A stretch of DNA of 20,015 nt from positions 1 through 20,015 of the IMG/VR virus record IMGVR_UViG_3300009605_000212; one strand, given 5' to 3'. The stretch's first letter is position 1; each line of letters starts with the position of its first letter. Made by a program: the position numbers and the translations under genes. This stretch comes from a virus. The notes under the pieces are model-generated. The model did not search any database and was not told the origin of the DNA. It was given only the letters and a program-made list of their open reading frames with translations. Below are positions 1 through 7,588 of this stretch, in pieces.

Positions 1-1
1 A

Positions 2-100
2 GCCAGACCCAAAACGTGGAACGATCTTGAGCAGGAATCCAGGCTTGCCAGATATGGGATGCGGCGTGGAGTATCCTATGCAGTAGGGAACGGAGAATAG
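2..100 (+). CDS. 3' end of an upstream gene (partial)
   Basis: An open frame enters from the window edge and runs 32 codons to a TAG at 98-100. Its C-terminal peptide is basic and polar (ARPKTWNDLEQESRLARYGM, then a glycine-containing tail). The other two plus frames are not continuous with the downstream gene. Because it lies directly before the portal region, the usual phage order would make it the end of the terminase large subunit or a small packaging protein. That is inference from position only, since no nuclease or ATPase motif falls within the visible part. Confidence 0.55.
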   Translation, partial: ARPKTWNDLEQESRLARYGMRRGVSYAVGNGE

Positions 101-114
101 ACTCAGGTGGACTG

Positions 115-303
115 ATGCTAACAGAAAAAATTGTTGATATATTAGATCAGGCGATGGATGATATGTGGCGATTAGCCGTTGAAGAAATTGAGGATTACCG
201 AGAACGAGCAGAGTTCCTCAAGGAGGTTGAGATCATAAAATCCGTTTGCAGGAACTTCAAAGATTTGAGGGATGGGTCCAATGGCTTACCCGACATCGAA
301 TAA
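115..303 (+). CDS. Small acidic helical protein upstream of portal
   Basis: This is a 62-residue protein that I do not recognise. It starts at ATG 115, a few bases after a weak SD-like AGGTGG. The composition is strongly acidic and helix-forming (DILDQAMDDMWRLAVEEIED, then a second charged helix around EFLKEVEI), with a single cysteine and no membrane segment. It sits between the upstream partial gene and the portal and overlaps the portal start by 23 bases, as expected for translational coupling in a packaging operon. Many phages have short unannotated proteins here. A packaging accessory role is possible but not shown. Confidence 0.6.
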   Translation: MLTEKIVDILDQAMDDMWRLAVEEIEDYRERAEFLKEVEIIKSVCRNFKDLRDGSNGLPDIE

Positions 304-2308
304 AGATCGAGCCTCGTGGTGGCAACGGCACATAGAGCAATCTACGAAGCAACTAGACCCATTCTTCAAGGTCGGTCGTAGAATACTGAGCATGTTTGAA
401 AACGAGGCTTATACGCAGCGAGAGACAGTCCTACAGGCATCTCAGCACTCTATTGACGGTACCGAGAGGGTGAAGCCGAGTCTCACGTATGCCTGGATAG
501 AGCAGAGTATCGCAAATATGCTATCCCGCAAGCCTCGGTTCAGGGTTCAGGCAAAGCGACGCGACTCAGTGGCTGGGGAAGTCCCTGTGGGCAGAGTCAT
601 AAATTATTGGTATGACGACACGGACCAGATGCATCAGGACAGGAAATGTCTGCTGGATCAGATGGTCTACGGGTTCGGCATTAAGAAGATGGGCTGGACC
701 GCAGACATTAAAATGAGTGGCGAGGACCGGGAGTTTTTGTCTGACTCGGCAGAACTCCAATTTGATGATCCTGACGAGGAAAATCTCTGGCTGGCTACGG
801 GCACTCCTACCAAAATATTGCAAGACCATGACCACATAGGTCACAACGAGAAGCATCGACCCTTGATGGATGACAGGACCATTGCGGACGATATCAAGGA
901 GATTATCCAGGAACACATTGATGAGCATGTTGAAAGAGCAAACCGTGCGGAGGCTACTACGCATATCGATGTGCAGGAGGAATCTCCGTTCGGTCTGAGA
1001 TGGTGGCCCGAGGATTTCCGTATTGATCCTTTGGCGAGGGATGGCCTCAAGGACGCACGATGGATTGCTTTCCGATCAGTGAAACCCATCGAGGAGGTCA
1101 GGGATAATCCAAATTATAATCGACAGGCAGTCAACGCCTTACAACCTCAGAGGATGGAGGATGCGCCTGACATAGATTCCACGTTCCAGGAGGAGGACGG
1201 GTTCGGGATGGTGACGGTGTGGGAGATATGGGCGCGGAACTTCAAACTGAGCGGCAGACGCAGACGTAACGTGATGGCGGTCATAGCGGAGCAAGGTGCA
1301 AAGGGATCAGAAAGTCCGGTGTTATTGAGGCATGAGGACGAATGGCCTTACGATACCTTGAAGGGTTATCCCTCGGTATTGTTGCCACCTGCGCTTCAGG
1401 GTGTCAAGACATGGCTTCAGAAGCCGACACTCAGCCTCGCTGGATTCGATAATATCCAGTTACTTGTCAACGAGCTGCTCGATTCGTTCCTCGCAACTAT
1501 CCGTAAGCAAAAAAATATCATCTTCTACGATTCCAACGTCTTCCAGAACGATGAGGTAGACATAGCAGTTGCTTCTCCTGGCGATGCGGCTATAGGTGTC
1601 CCCGGCTTGTCCCAGGCGGGTCTGGGATCTGTTGTGCCGTTACCGTTCCTCCAGATCCCAGGGGATAAGGGACAATTTTTGAGTCTGATCACGAGTCTGG
1701 GAGATAGAGCGGCGGGAACACCTCAACCCATTGACTCAGGATCAGATACAGCTACGGAGTCAGCGATCAAGGAGAGGCGTACCACTGCCCGAGAGGGTCT
1801 GAGGATAGATGCCTTTGAGAAATTCCAGGTTGATACAGCCACCATTATCTGGAGACTGCACACGCAATTCCAGCCAGAGATGGAGGTAGAAATAGATGAG
1901 AGAGCCAGAGAATTCTCCACGGTCGATGAACGAATTGTCAAGGGGGCATTCCGGTTTAGCATAGATGTTTCCTCGGCAGTCACAGCTCAAGCACTGGAGC
2001 GGAAACAGTGGCTGGATCTCTTGAACTTGTTGTCGGGTATGGTGGAGATCTCGGTGCAACAGGGTATGCCGCCACCGAACCTGCCGAAGATTGCAGAGCA
2101 GTTACTCGTCCGAGGCTACGATGTCATGAACCCCGAGGAGCTGTGGCCAGCTATCGAGCAGAGCATAGGTGCGGAGAATCCACTGGCACAGGCACTACAG
2201 CAACAGATCGGCCCTAACGGTCAACAGACTGGGCCGATTAACAGGCAGCAGTTCGCACAACCTGCGGGTAACGAGGCCGCACAGATCAGGGAGTCGGTGC
2301 AATTATGA
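281..2308 (+). CDS. Portal protein
   Basis: A 675-residue portal protein would form the dodecameric ring at the capsid vertex through which DNA is packaged and ejected. Support comes from its size, its place just before the scaffold and capsid genes, a long helical N-terminal region (SWWQRHIEQSTKQLDPFFKV), a tryptophan- and proline-rich middle, and a C-terminal helix carrying TESAIKERRTTAREGLRID. That helix resembles the crown-proximal helices of podovirus-type portals. I chose ATG 281 over ATG 272 because the SD-like GAGGG at 267-271 is nine bases from 281 and only touches 272. The C-terminus is rich in glutamine and asparagine (QALQQQIGPNGQQTG), which fits a flexible tail. The stop overlaps the next start as ATGA. 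Confidence 0.85.
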   Translation: MAYPTSNKDRASWWQRHIEQSTKQLDPFFKVGRRILSMFENEAYTQRETVLQASQHSIDGTERVKPSLTYAWIEQSIANMLSRKPRFRVQAKRRDSVAGEVPVGRVINYWYDDTDQMHQDRKCLLDQMVYGFGIKKMGWTADIKMSGEDREFLSDSAELQFDDPDEENLWLATGTPTKILQDHDHIGHNEKHRPLMDDRTIADDIKEIIQEHIDEHVERANRAEATTHIDVQEESPFGLRWWPEDFRIDPLARDGLKDARWIAFRSVKPIEEVRDNPNYNRQAVNALQPQRMEDAPDIDSTFQEEDGFGMVTVWEIWARNFKLSGRRRRNVMAVIAEQGAKGSESPVLLRHEDEWPYDTLKGYPSVLLPPALQGVKTWLQKPTLSLAGFDNIQLLVNELLDSFLATIRKQKNIIFYDSNVFQNDEVDIAVASPGDAAIGVPGLSQAGLGSVVPLPFLQIPGDKGQFLSLITSLGDRAAGTPQPIDSGSDTATESAIKERRTTAREGLRIDAFEKFQVDTATIIWRLHTQFQPEMEVEIDERAREFSTVDERIVKGAFRFSIDVSSAVTAQALERKQWLDLLNLLSGMVEISVQQGMPPPNLPKIAEQLLVRGYDVMNPEELWPAIEQSIGAENPLAQALQQQIGPNGQQTGPINRQQFAQPAGNEAAQIRESVQL

Positions 2309-3747
2309 TGATGCTCCCACCCAAGCCATCGGGTGTTCTGGATGCTCTCGGGATCAGGGAAGCGGCAAAACAGGTGCCTATATTTCCTCTGCCCTTTGAA
2401 GAACCTATCAGCAAGGGAGTGGCACATGGTATCGAGTCACTCACTGGATATGCTCCGAACGTCACGGGTGCTGATTTGTTGGATATGATTCTGCCTCAAG
2501 ATCCAGGGGAGGCGATGTTCGATATTGTTGGTCCTCTCGCAGTGCAGCAAAGAGTGCTAAAGAAAGCGGCGGGAGGAGTATCTTCGATACTCAGGGGCAA
2601 GGTTCCGAAAGATGTTCCGATCTCAAAAGATCCGACAACTTTCTACCACGGCACAAGAACACCAGAGCCGTTTGAGTATAAAGAGGGCTTTGAGGTTGGT
2701 GGTCCCAGGCAGCAGTTTGATGAGTTTGCAGAACAGACTTCAGATTTTATTGATGTGGGATCTGGTCCTGATCCGAGCAGTTATTTGGGTGTGTCCTTTG
2801 CCTTCACTCCAGACATCGCCAGCAAATTTGCAACAGGAACATCAAAGGCTGGAAATATTGCGATGCGCGGATTCGGAGAAAGTGCTGGCAGAGTCATTCC
2901 GGCGAAACTTGGGGTGGTAAACCCAAAGAAGTTTGCAGATGATTTTGAACTCCAGGACTTCCTTTTTAACCAAAAGGCAGAAGGCGTAGGTTTTGAGGAT
3001 GGCATCGATATCATCGCGAACTTTGATGAGGAAGCAGCAGAAAAACTTTTCAATCAGTACCAAAAAGGTGGGGCATCCGTAAGGAATGAGATCAACAGAG
3101 ATATTGTAACTGAGTTGGGCAGACTTGACGATCCATCTCTTGCAGACGACTTTGCAAGAGATCTTGCAGAGTCTGCGAAAAGAACACTCAAGGACAAAGG
3201 CCATGACGCAGTGATTCACAAGAACGTAATAGAAGGTGGAGATGCCATTATTGTGTTCGACCCTGAAAAGGTCGAGTTTTTAGATGAGTCGATCAAGGCG
3301 ATGCAACTCTCTGATGATGAACTCTTGCAGCAGTTGGGGAAGATGGATTTCAAGGAATACGGAAAATTCGGGGACGAACTTGCCAAACTCAAGGCTGACC
3401 CTGAGATAGTGGCTGGAGAGATGGTGGATGGGCTTCGCGTGACAGACGACATTCCCAACCTATCATCAATAAGTGCAAGCGACATGGAAGAAATAGGTGG
3501 TGGGGTACGAAAAATGTCACTTTCTGGATGGCATGCGAACCCAGAAAAAATGTTCTATGCCGCTGATGACATTGAAAGAACGCACGCATTGGCAAAGCGA
3601 ATTCAGGAAAGCGGGAAAATAGACCCATTGATTATTGCCTTCAGAGAAGATGGACCATATGTCCTGGAGGGATTACATAGACTTGGTGCATTGTACTTAC
3701 TTGGGAAAAAGTCCTTTCCGGCTTTGGTGGTGAAAGAGATATTTTAA
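2305..3747 (+). CDS. ADP-ribosyltransferase-like / ParB-like fusion protein
   Basis: This 480-residue protein has three recognisable parts. Residues 1-110 form a hydrophobic and proline-rich leader. Residues about 112-325 look like an ADP-ribosyltransferase-type fold as found in phage polyvalent proteins. They contain TFYHGTRTP at 112-120, an aromatic and alanine-rich strand-helix FAFTPDIASKFA at 165-176, and GHDAVIHKN followed by DAIIVFDPEKVEF near 299-325, which is the usual final strand pair. Residues about 424-478 match a ParB/sulfiredoxin-type domain: KIDPLIIAFREDGPYVLEGL, then HRLGALYLLGKKSFPALVV. The gene overlaps the portal stop by four bases and sits where many phages carry a MuF protein, so packaging into the virion and ejection into the host is plausible. 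The third catalytic position of the transferase is uncertain, so activity is unproven. It appears more A-rich at synonymous sites than the portal. Confidence 0.7.
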   Translation: MMMLPPKPSGVLDALGIREAAKQVPIFPLPFEEPISKGVAHGIESLTGYAPNVTGADLLDMILPQDPGEAMFDIVGPLAVQQRVLKKAAGGVSSILRGKVPKDVPISKDPTTFYHGTRTPEPFEYKEGFEVGGPRQQFDEFAEQTSDFIDVGSGPDPSSYLGVSFAFTPDIASKFATGTSKAGNIAMRGFGESAGRVIPAKLGVVNPKKFADDFELQDFLFNQKAEGVGFEDGIDIIANFDEEAAEKLFNQYQKGGASVRNEINRDIVTELGRLDDPSLADDFARDLAESAKRTLKDKGHDAVIHKNVIEGGDAIIVFDPEKVEFLDESIKAMQLSDDELLQQLGKMDFKEYGKFGDELAKLKADPEIVAGEMVDGLRVTDDIPNLSSISASDMEEIGGGVRKMSLSGWHANPEKMFYAADDIERTHALAKRIQESGKIDPLIIAFREDGPYVLEGLHRLGALYLLGKKSFPALVVKEIF

Positions 3748-3763
3748 TAGAGTTGGGGTTATA

Positions 3764-4171
3764 ATGCCCGCTTACGACTACAAGTGCAAGGATTGTGGGT
3801 ATACGGAGACGTATTACCAGATCCCCTATGATGCCCGATTTAAACTGCAAATGTGCAGCGAGTGTGGATACTGGGCTGAGTACCAGTTCCCAATCGATGC
3901 GTTAAACGGTTTCCAGCCGTTCGCTCCTTACTACGATGAGTGCCTGGATGGAGACATCACCTCACGTAGGGACCGCAAGGAATTTCTCAAGGCTGAGGGT
4001 CTGGAGGAGGCCGGAGACAAGCGAGGTGGCAGCAGGTTCTTTGACAAGCACGCACCTCACCATATCAAACCTATGCCACCAACGGGAGTCAGTGTGTGGC
4101 AATCCAGGGAGCAGCAGAAACGAGAAGTCGAAAAGGCCAATAAGATGAGAGATGTTGAGGGACTAGGTTAA
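3764..4171 (+). CDS. FmdB-like zinc-ribbon protein
   Basis: This 135-residue protein has an N-terminal zinc ribbon. Two CxxC knuckles (C8/C11 in YKCKDCG and C31/C34 in MCSECG) are separated by 19 residues, the arrangement of the FmdB/CxxC-CxxC-SSSS family (MPxYxYxCxxCG opening). The rest is polar and charged (SRRDRKEFLKAEGLEEAGDK) and ends in a helical basic segment. It lies between the ART/ParB gene and the scaffold candidate, 16 bases after the former and 13 before the latter. Zinc ribbons of this type bind nucleic acid or protein partners, and in phages they are often encoded near the packaging and head genes. Its function here is not established. Confidence 0.75.
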   Translation: MPAYDYKCKDCGYTETYYQIPYDARFKLQMCSECGYWAEYQFPIDALNGFQPFAPYYDECLDGDITSRRDRKEFLKAEGLEEAGDKRGGSRFFDKHAPHHIKPMPPTGVSVWQSREQQKREVEKANKMRDVEGLG

Positions 4172-4184
4172 CCGGGAGAGACTA

Positions 4185-5120
4185 ATGGCTGAGGAAAAAT
4201 TAAATAACGACAATCCTGTCGCCGAAATCCATGATGCTCAAGCGGCGGGATTGATGGCAGATCTTCAAAACACACTCGGTAGAGTGACGGACGGACAGGC
4301 CAACAGCACGGACACGACAACCGATGGGATCGTGGCACCAGCTGGCAGTGAGGACTCGGCAACCAATGGGACCGAGACACCACACACGGATCTCCAGTCC
4401 ATAAGAGCAGCACTTCCCAGTAACCAAGCAGAGGCGGTTGCGAAGATTTTTGCTGACAATACTCGCCTCCTTAATCAAGTCAGGGAGTTAGAGGTTCGCG
4501 GAGAGGAGCAGTTGAAGAACACTGTCGATACCGCCGTAAATACAGCACTGAGGGAACAGGCAGTTGCGGATTCGGGATACGAACCCGATGATCCTTTGGC
4601 AGCCGTAACTTCGGAGCAGAAGCATCTATTTCTCAGGATCGCTGACGAACTTGGTTTCGTTAAGTCTGGAGACCTCAAAGCACAAGAGGCTGTAGACTTT
4701 GTAGCGAAGGAGAATGTCAAGGCGGTAGAGGTTTTCGGTGAGTCTCTGGGCCAGCTCGATTCCGTGGGTGGGATCATCTTGTCCAAAGACGCCAAGTCGA
4801 TGATGACACCGATTTACAATCGACTGTCGATTGACGGCAAGCCACCTCCAAAACTTACCTATAACGATCTGATGAAGATTGGAACGTACGATGCCTTGAA
4901 AAAACAGGTGTCGGACTTAAAGGCGAGTCTGGGTGAAACAGATGAGACGTTGAGAATCAAAAACCTGCAACGTGCTCAGACGGAGGGTCCAGGTGCGTCA
5001 GTGGCAACGTCTGTCAGTCTGAGGGGAGAGAAAGGCACTCCCGCAGATAAGAGGGACAACGTCATGGCGAGGGCATTCCAGTTGGCGAAGCAGCAGCAGT
5101 CTCGAAATCAGAGAGGATAA
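4185..5120 (+). CDS. Probable scaffolding protein
   Basis: This 311-residue protein directly precedes the capsid gene and has the look of a podovirus scaffold. It has an acidic N-terminus, then a low-complexity Ser/Thr/Gly/Asn/Asp linker at about residues 36-68. A helical, coiled-coil-prone stretch follows at about 80-125 (AKIFADNTRLLNQVRELEV), then more helices, and finally a basic, glutamine-rich end (QLAKQQQSRNQRG) that could bind coat protein. There is no protease motif and no cysteine. The ATG lies six bases after CCGGGAGAG. Role is assigned from position and composition, since scaffolds have little sequence conservation. Confidence 0.7.
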   Translation: MAEEKLNNDNPVAEIHDAQAAGLMADLQNTLGRVTDGQANSTDTTTDGIVAPAGSEDSATNGTETPHTDLQSIRAALPSNQAEAVAKIFADNTRLLNQVRELEVRGEEQLKNTVDTAVNTALREQAVADSGYEPDDPLAAVTSEQKHLFLRIADELGFVKSGDLKAQEAVDFVAKENVKAVEVFGESLGQLDSVGGIILSKDAKSMMTPIYNRLSIDGKPPPKLTYNDLMKIGTYDALKKQVSDLKASLGETDETLRIKNLQRAQTEGPGASVATSVSLRGEKGTPADKRDNVMARAFQLAKQQQSRNQRG

Positions 5121-5124
5121 CTAA

Positions 5125-6108
5125 GTGGCAAACGAAACGTCATTGACCCTGTCGTATGGGCCACTATTGACAAGCACTCTCTTCAACTACCTGGAATCCG
5201 GTTCGTTTGCGGATAATATCGCAGACGCAACTCCGACACTGGATTATTATCTGTCGGGGGATCGGATCAAACTCACAACGGGTGGGGAGAGGCTTTCGGT
5301 GGCAATCATGCACGAGTTGAACAGCACCGCTCAGTCCTATACGGGATACGGCGTGCTGGACACCTCGGAGAGCACGGGTTTTACCCGTGCGTTCTTCACG
5401 AACAAACTCTATGCCGTAAGCATCGCCATCAACGGCGATGAGTTAACGGCAAACATGGGTGAGGCTCAACTGTTTGATCTGTTGAACGGCAAAACGTCTC
5501 AGGCAGAGATCTCTCTTGCCAACCTGCTGTCAACGGATCTGTTTTCGACTAGCGCAGATGGTGCTTCCGGTATCACGGGACTCGGTCTCCAGATCGACTC
5601 CACTGGGACGTACGGCACGATTGACCGCTCCTCGAATACGGCGTGGGCTTCCAACGAAGCGTCAGTAGGTGCGGCGGCAACGAATTTGCTGCCGAATCTC
5701 AGGACTCAGTATAACAACGCGACTCAGGGCAAGGGCGGGATGTCCTCGAAGCCTGACGCCATTGTATTCACGCAGACCAACCATGAAGCGTTCGAGGCGT
5801 TGATGTTCCCGTTCTTGCAATACACGGGTTCCTCAACGGCTGACAACTCTGTAAACGCAGGATTGTCTGACTTGCGTTACAAGGCTGCTCGAACATGGTG
5901 GGATGCAGATGCGACTTCGGGTACGGCTTTCGGTCTGAACTCTGCCCATTCCTGGCTTGCTGTTCACCGCAACCGGAATATGGCGATGGCTGAGGGCGGA
6001 TTCCAGAAGCCTGTCAACCAGGATGCGCTCGTCACCCAGGTGCTGTTCAAGGGCAACCTTGTCTCGAATGCACCGAAAAAGTTGTTCAAACTCACAGGTA
6101 TCACCTAA
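5125..6108 (+). CDS. Major capsid protein
   Basis: A 327-residue protein that I read as the HK97-fold coat subunit. It begins MANETSLTLSYGPLLTSTLF, continues with a beta-hairpin (E-loop-like) region rich in Gly/Thr, has a long helix-strand core, and ends LVTQVLFKGNLVSNAPKK-LFKLTGIT, the closing strand pattern seen in many environmental podovirus coat proteins. It starts at GTG 5125 after GAGAGG eight bases upstream; no ATG fits this N-terminus. It is positioned immediately after the scaffold candidate and before small decoration-like genes. There is no cysteine and no N-terminal delta domain, so the scaffold is separate. The exact coat subfamily cannot be named from reading alone. Confidence 0.8.
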   Translation: MANETSLTLSYGPLLTSTLFNYLESGSFADNIADATPTLDYYLSGDRIKLTTGGERLSVAIMHELNSTAQSYTGYGVLDTSESTGFTRAFFTNKLYAVSIAINGDELTANMGEAQLFDLLNGKTSQAEISLANLLSTDLFSTSADGASGITGLGLQIDSTGTYGTIDRSSNTAWASNEASVGAAATNLLPNLRTQYNNATQGKGGMSSKPDAIVFTQTNHEAFEALMFPFLQYTGSSTADNSVNAGLSDLRYKAARTWWDADATSGTAFGLNSAHSWLAVHRNRNMAMAEGGFQKPVNQDALVTQVLFKGNLVSNAPKKLFKLTGIT

Positions 6109-6120
6109 AGGAGGATCATC

Positions 6121-6414
6121 ATGGCCGTAGGTGATATCACCAGAGATACGGGGATGCCAATACCGCTACGGGGTGGCTTTATGCGACTCACGGGCACCAT
6201 CGAAGCATCCTCAAGCGCAACAGCGTTCGCGCTTCTGCCGACAACCTCAAGATTGGTTTCTGTGCAGGTTGTCGGAGAAGATGGCTTATCTGTGGCGGAG
6301 GTTGACCTGAACGTCAACGCTTCAGATTCAGCAACCGTGGGGACGGCGAAAATAGCCACAAATGATCCTACGGTGCGAACGCTTCGATACGACTGCATTT
6401 ATGCAGGTTCGTAG
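6121..6414 (+). CDS. Small beta-rich virion protein
   Basis: A 97-residue protein with a perfect AGGAGG SD seven bases before its ATG, implying strong translation right after the capsid gene. It is a run of alternating hydrophobic and small polar residues (strands around FMRLTGTIEASSSATAFALL, SRLVSVQVVGED, VDLNVNASDSATVGTAKI) with no charged helices and one cysteine near the end. It looks like a single beta-sandwich, such as a head decoration or head-closure component. I do not recognise the family; structural role is inferred from position and composition. Confidence 0.65.
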   Translation: MAVGDITRDTGMPIPLRGGFMRLTGTIEASSSATAFALLPTTSRLVSVQVVGEDGLSVAEVDLNVNASDSATVGTAKIATNDPTVRTLRYDCIYAGS

Positions 6415-6422
6415 GAGGTAAT

Positions 6423-6884
6423 ATGGCACAGGAAATGAGCGTTGGCTTCAACGAAGCCACGAAAATCTACATCGGTGTAACGAACGCCGAAGGTGCAGAG
6501 CTGGAACCTGGAAAAGTCGTGGAGTGGGAAACTACCACAGACGATGACGACCAGGGATATGCGGTTGAACTGGTGGATGCCGCGATCTCCACGACCGCAG
6601 GTCTGGGGGGTCATAAATGCGCCGGGGTCGTAGACTCTACGATAGCGTCAGGCGCAACGGGGAGGTTGCAGATTTACGGTCCAGACCTCGTCAGGGCGTC
6701 CGCAAGTCTCGATGTCTCGAAACTGGTAGCTGCGGGATCAATCAACGCCACCAACAAGGGACATGTTACTACCGTGACGGGACACTCCGATCACGGTATT
6801 AACTACATCGAGGCTCTGGTGGGTTGGACTCTGGAGAATGGTCCTAACGCCACCAACTCGACAGTGCAGCTGTATTTGCAGTAG
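6423..6884 (+). CDS. Capsid decoration-like protein
   Basis: A 153-residue beta-rich protein starting five bases after a strong TAGGAGG SD. It reads as a decoration or cement protein: an early 'value plus attribute' pattern (AEGAELEPGKVVEW), then GGHKCAGVVDSTIASGATGRLQIYGP, then a conserved GWTLENG turn before a final strand VQLYLQ. This resembles the small beta-barrel capsid cement proteins encoded after coat genes in several phages. It has one cysteine (in GHKCAGV) and no membrane segment. Together with the preceding gene it closes the head module before the accessory cassette begins 20 bases later. Confidence 0.65.
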   Translation: MAQEMSVGFNEATKIYIGVTNAEGAELEPGKVVEWETTTDDDDQGYAVELVDAAISTTAGLGGHKCAGVVDSTIASGATGRLQIYGPDLVRASASLDVSKLVAAGSINATNKGHVTTVTGHSDHGINYIEALVGWTLENGPNATNSTVQLYLQ

Positions 6885-6892
6885 CGTCAAAA

Positions 6893-6900
6893 CCGGGAGA
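6893..6900 (+). promoter_or_regulatory. CCGGGAGA translation leader of the sulfotransferase gene
   Basis: CCGGGAGA ends four bases before ATG 6905. The same octamer precedes the starts at 4185 (4172-4179), 8261 (8244-8251) and 11107 (11093-11100), and TCGGGAGA precedes the GTG at 9717 (9701-9708). Its core GGGAG can serve as the SD. The shared flanking CC and A are beyond what an SD needs, which suggests either copying of a leader with the genes or recognition by a partner, possibly the complementary loop at 10743-10750. Confidence 0.6.
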
Positions 6901-6904
6901 CGGC

Positions 6905-7588
6905 ATGAACGTGATGGTGGGGGGGTGCCCGAGGTCGGGCACCTCCTGCATTACCGATGCGTTGAGCCGATGCGGATTAGACCTCGGTCAGAGACTGAGT
7001 AAGATCCGCAGAAAATCAACACATCAAAGACTCGCCACAGAAGATCCAGTTTTTGTCGCAGCTAATACGCAGGTGTTTGAAACTGCTGACTGCGACAGAA
7101 GGCGTGCAGAATCGTTCTTTGACAGCAAAATACAGCGGGAAGGCGTTGACAGGGTTTTTGATGACAAGACAGATCCGTGGGTACTGAAAGATCCTATCGG
7201 AGTCTCGCTGCTCTACCCTCTCTGGCGAAAAGTGTTGAACGAGAGAGGAATAAAGTTTCGCGCAGTCTTTGTTCTCAGACATCCATCATCGGTGATTTCT
7301 TCGGGGTCATCATTCTTCTCTATCAGGCCGGATCGCATGGCAAAGATCTGGTGGCAGACCTATCAATCCCTACTGACCTGGACTACTCTGTATCCTGACG
7401 ATTTCAGGTGGGTTCTGTTCCCTCAGTTGCTGGGGATGGAGACGGCGACACTGGATTCTCCAGAACCAATAAAATGGAGGGAGTCTTATAATCATAATTT
7501 TGTAAGGACACCGATAAGGGATTTGCCGGGGAAGTTCCATCAACTGACAAGGCTTTATGAATACCTGGAGAACAAGTGCGTAACGTAA
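6905..7588 (+). CDS. Sulfotransferase, first of tandem pair
   Basis: A 227-residue protein of the PAPS-dependent sulfotransferase superfamily, which moves sulfate from 3'-phosphoadenosine-5'-phosphosulfate to a hydroxyl or amine. The 5'-phosphosulfate loop is CPRSGTS at residues 8-14 right at the N-terminus, after one short strand. The 3'-phosphate-binding segment is FVLRHPSSVISS, with R125 and S133 separated by eight positions as in characterised enzymes. PWVLKDP at 91-97 lies where the catalytic region is expected. It is short for the family, resembling the compact bacterial and phage forms. It has no signal peptide or membrane segment, so it is likely cytoplasmic, with a glycan or small molecule as possible acceptor. 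It starts at ATG 6905 after CCGGGAGA and overlaps the next gene by 13 bases. A seven-G run and a strong hairpin fall in its first codons. Confidence 0.8.
   Translation: MNVMVGGCPRSGTSCITDALSRCGLDLGQRLSKIRRKSTHQRLATEDPVFVAANTQVFETADCDRRRAESFFDSKIQREGVDRVFDDKTDPWVLKDPIGVSLLYPLWRKVLNERGIKFRAVFVLRHPSSVISSGSSFFSIRPDRMAKIWWQTYQSLLTWTTLYPDDFRWVLFPQLLGMETATLDSPEPIKWRESYNHNFVRTPIRDLPGKFHQLTRLYEYLENKCVT
6921..6946 (+). promoter_or_regulatory. Strong GC hairpin at the start of the sulfotransferase gene
   Basis: Bases 6924-6931 (GGTGCCCG) pair perfectly with 6936-6943 (CGGGCACC) around the tetraloop AGGT. The stem extends with a G-U and two G-C pairs to 6921 and 6946, giving 11 pairs. It begins 16 bases after the A of the ATG, so it abuts the footprint of an initiating ribosome. 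The same bases encode the conserved phosphosulfate loop. No U-tract follows, so it is not an intrinsic terminator. It overlaps the end of the G7 run at 6919-6925. Effect on expression is inferred. Confidence 0.5.

Noticed and set aside
272-280. ATG 272 as the portal start
   Set aside because: The SD-like GAGGG ends directly before it, leaving no room. ATG 281 has the proper spacing.
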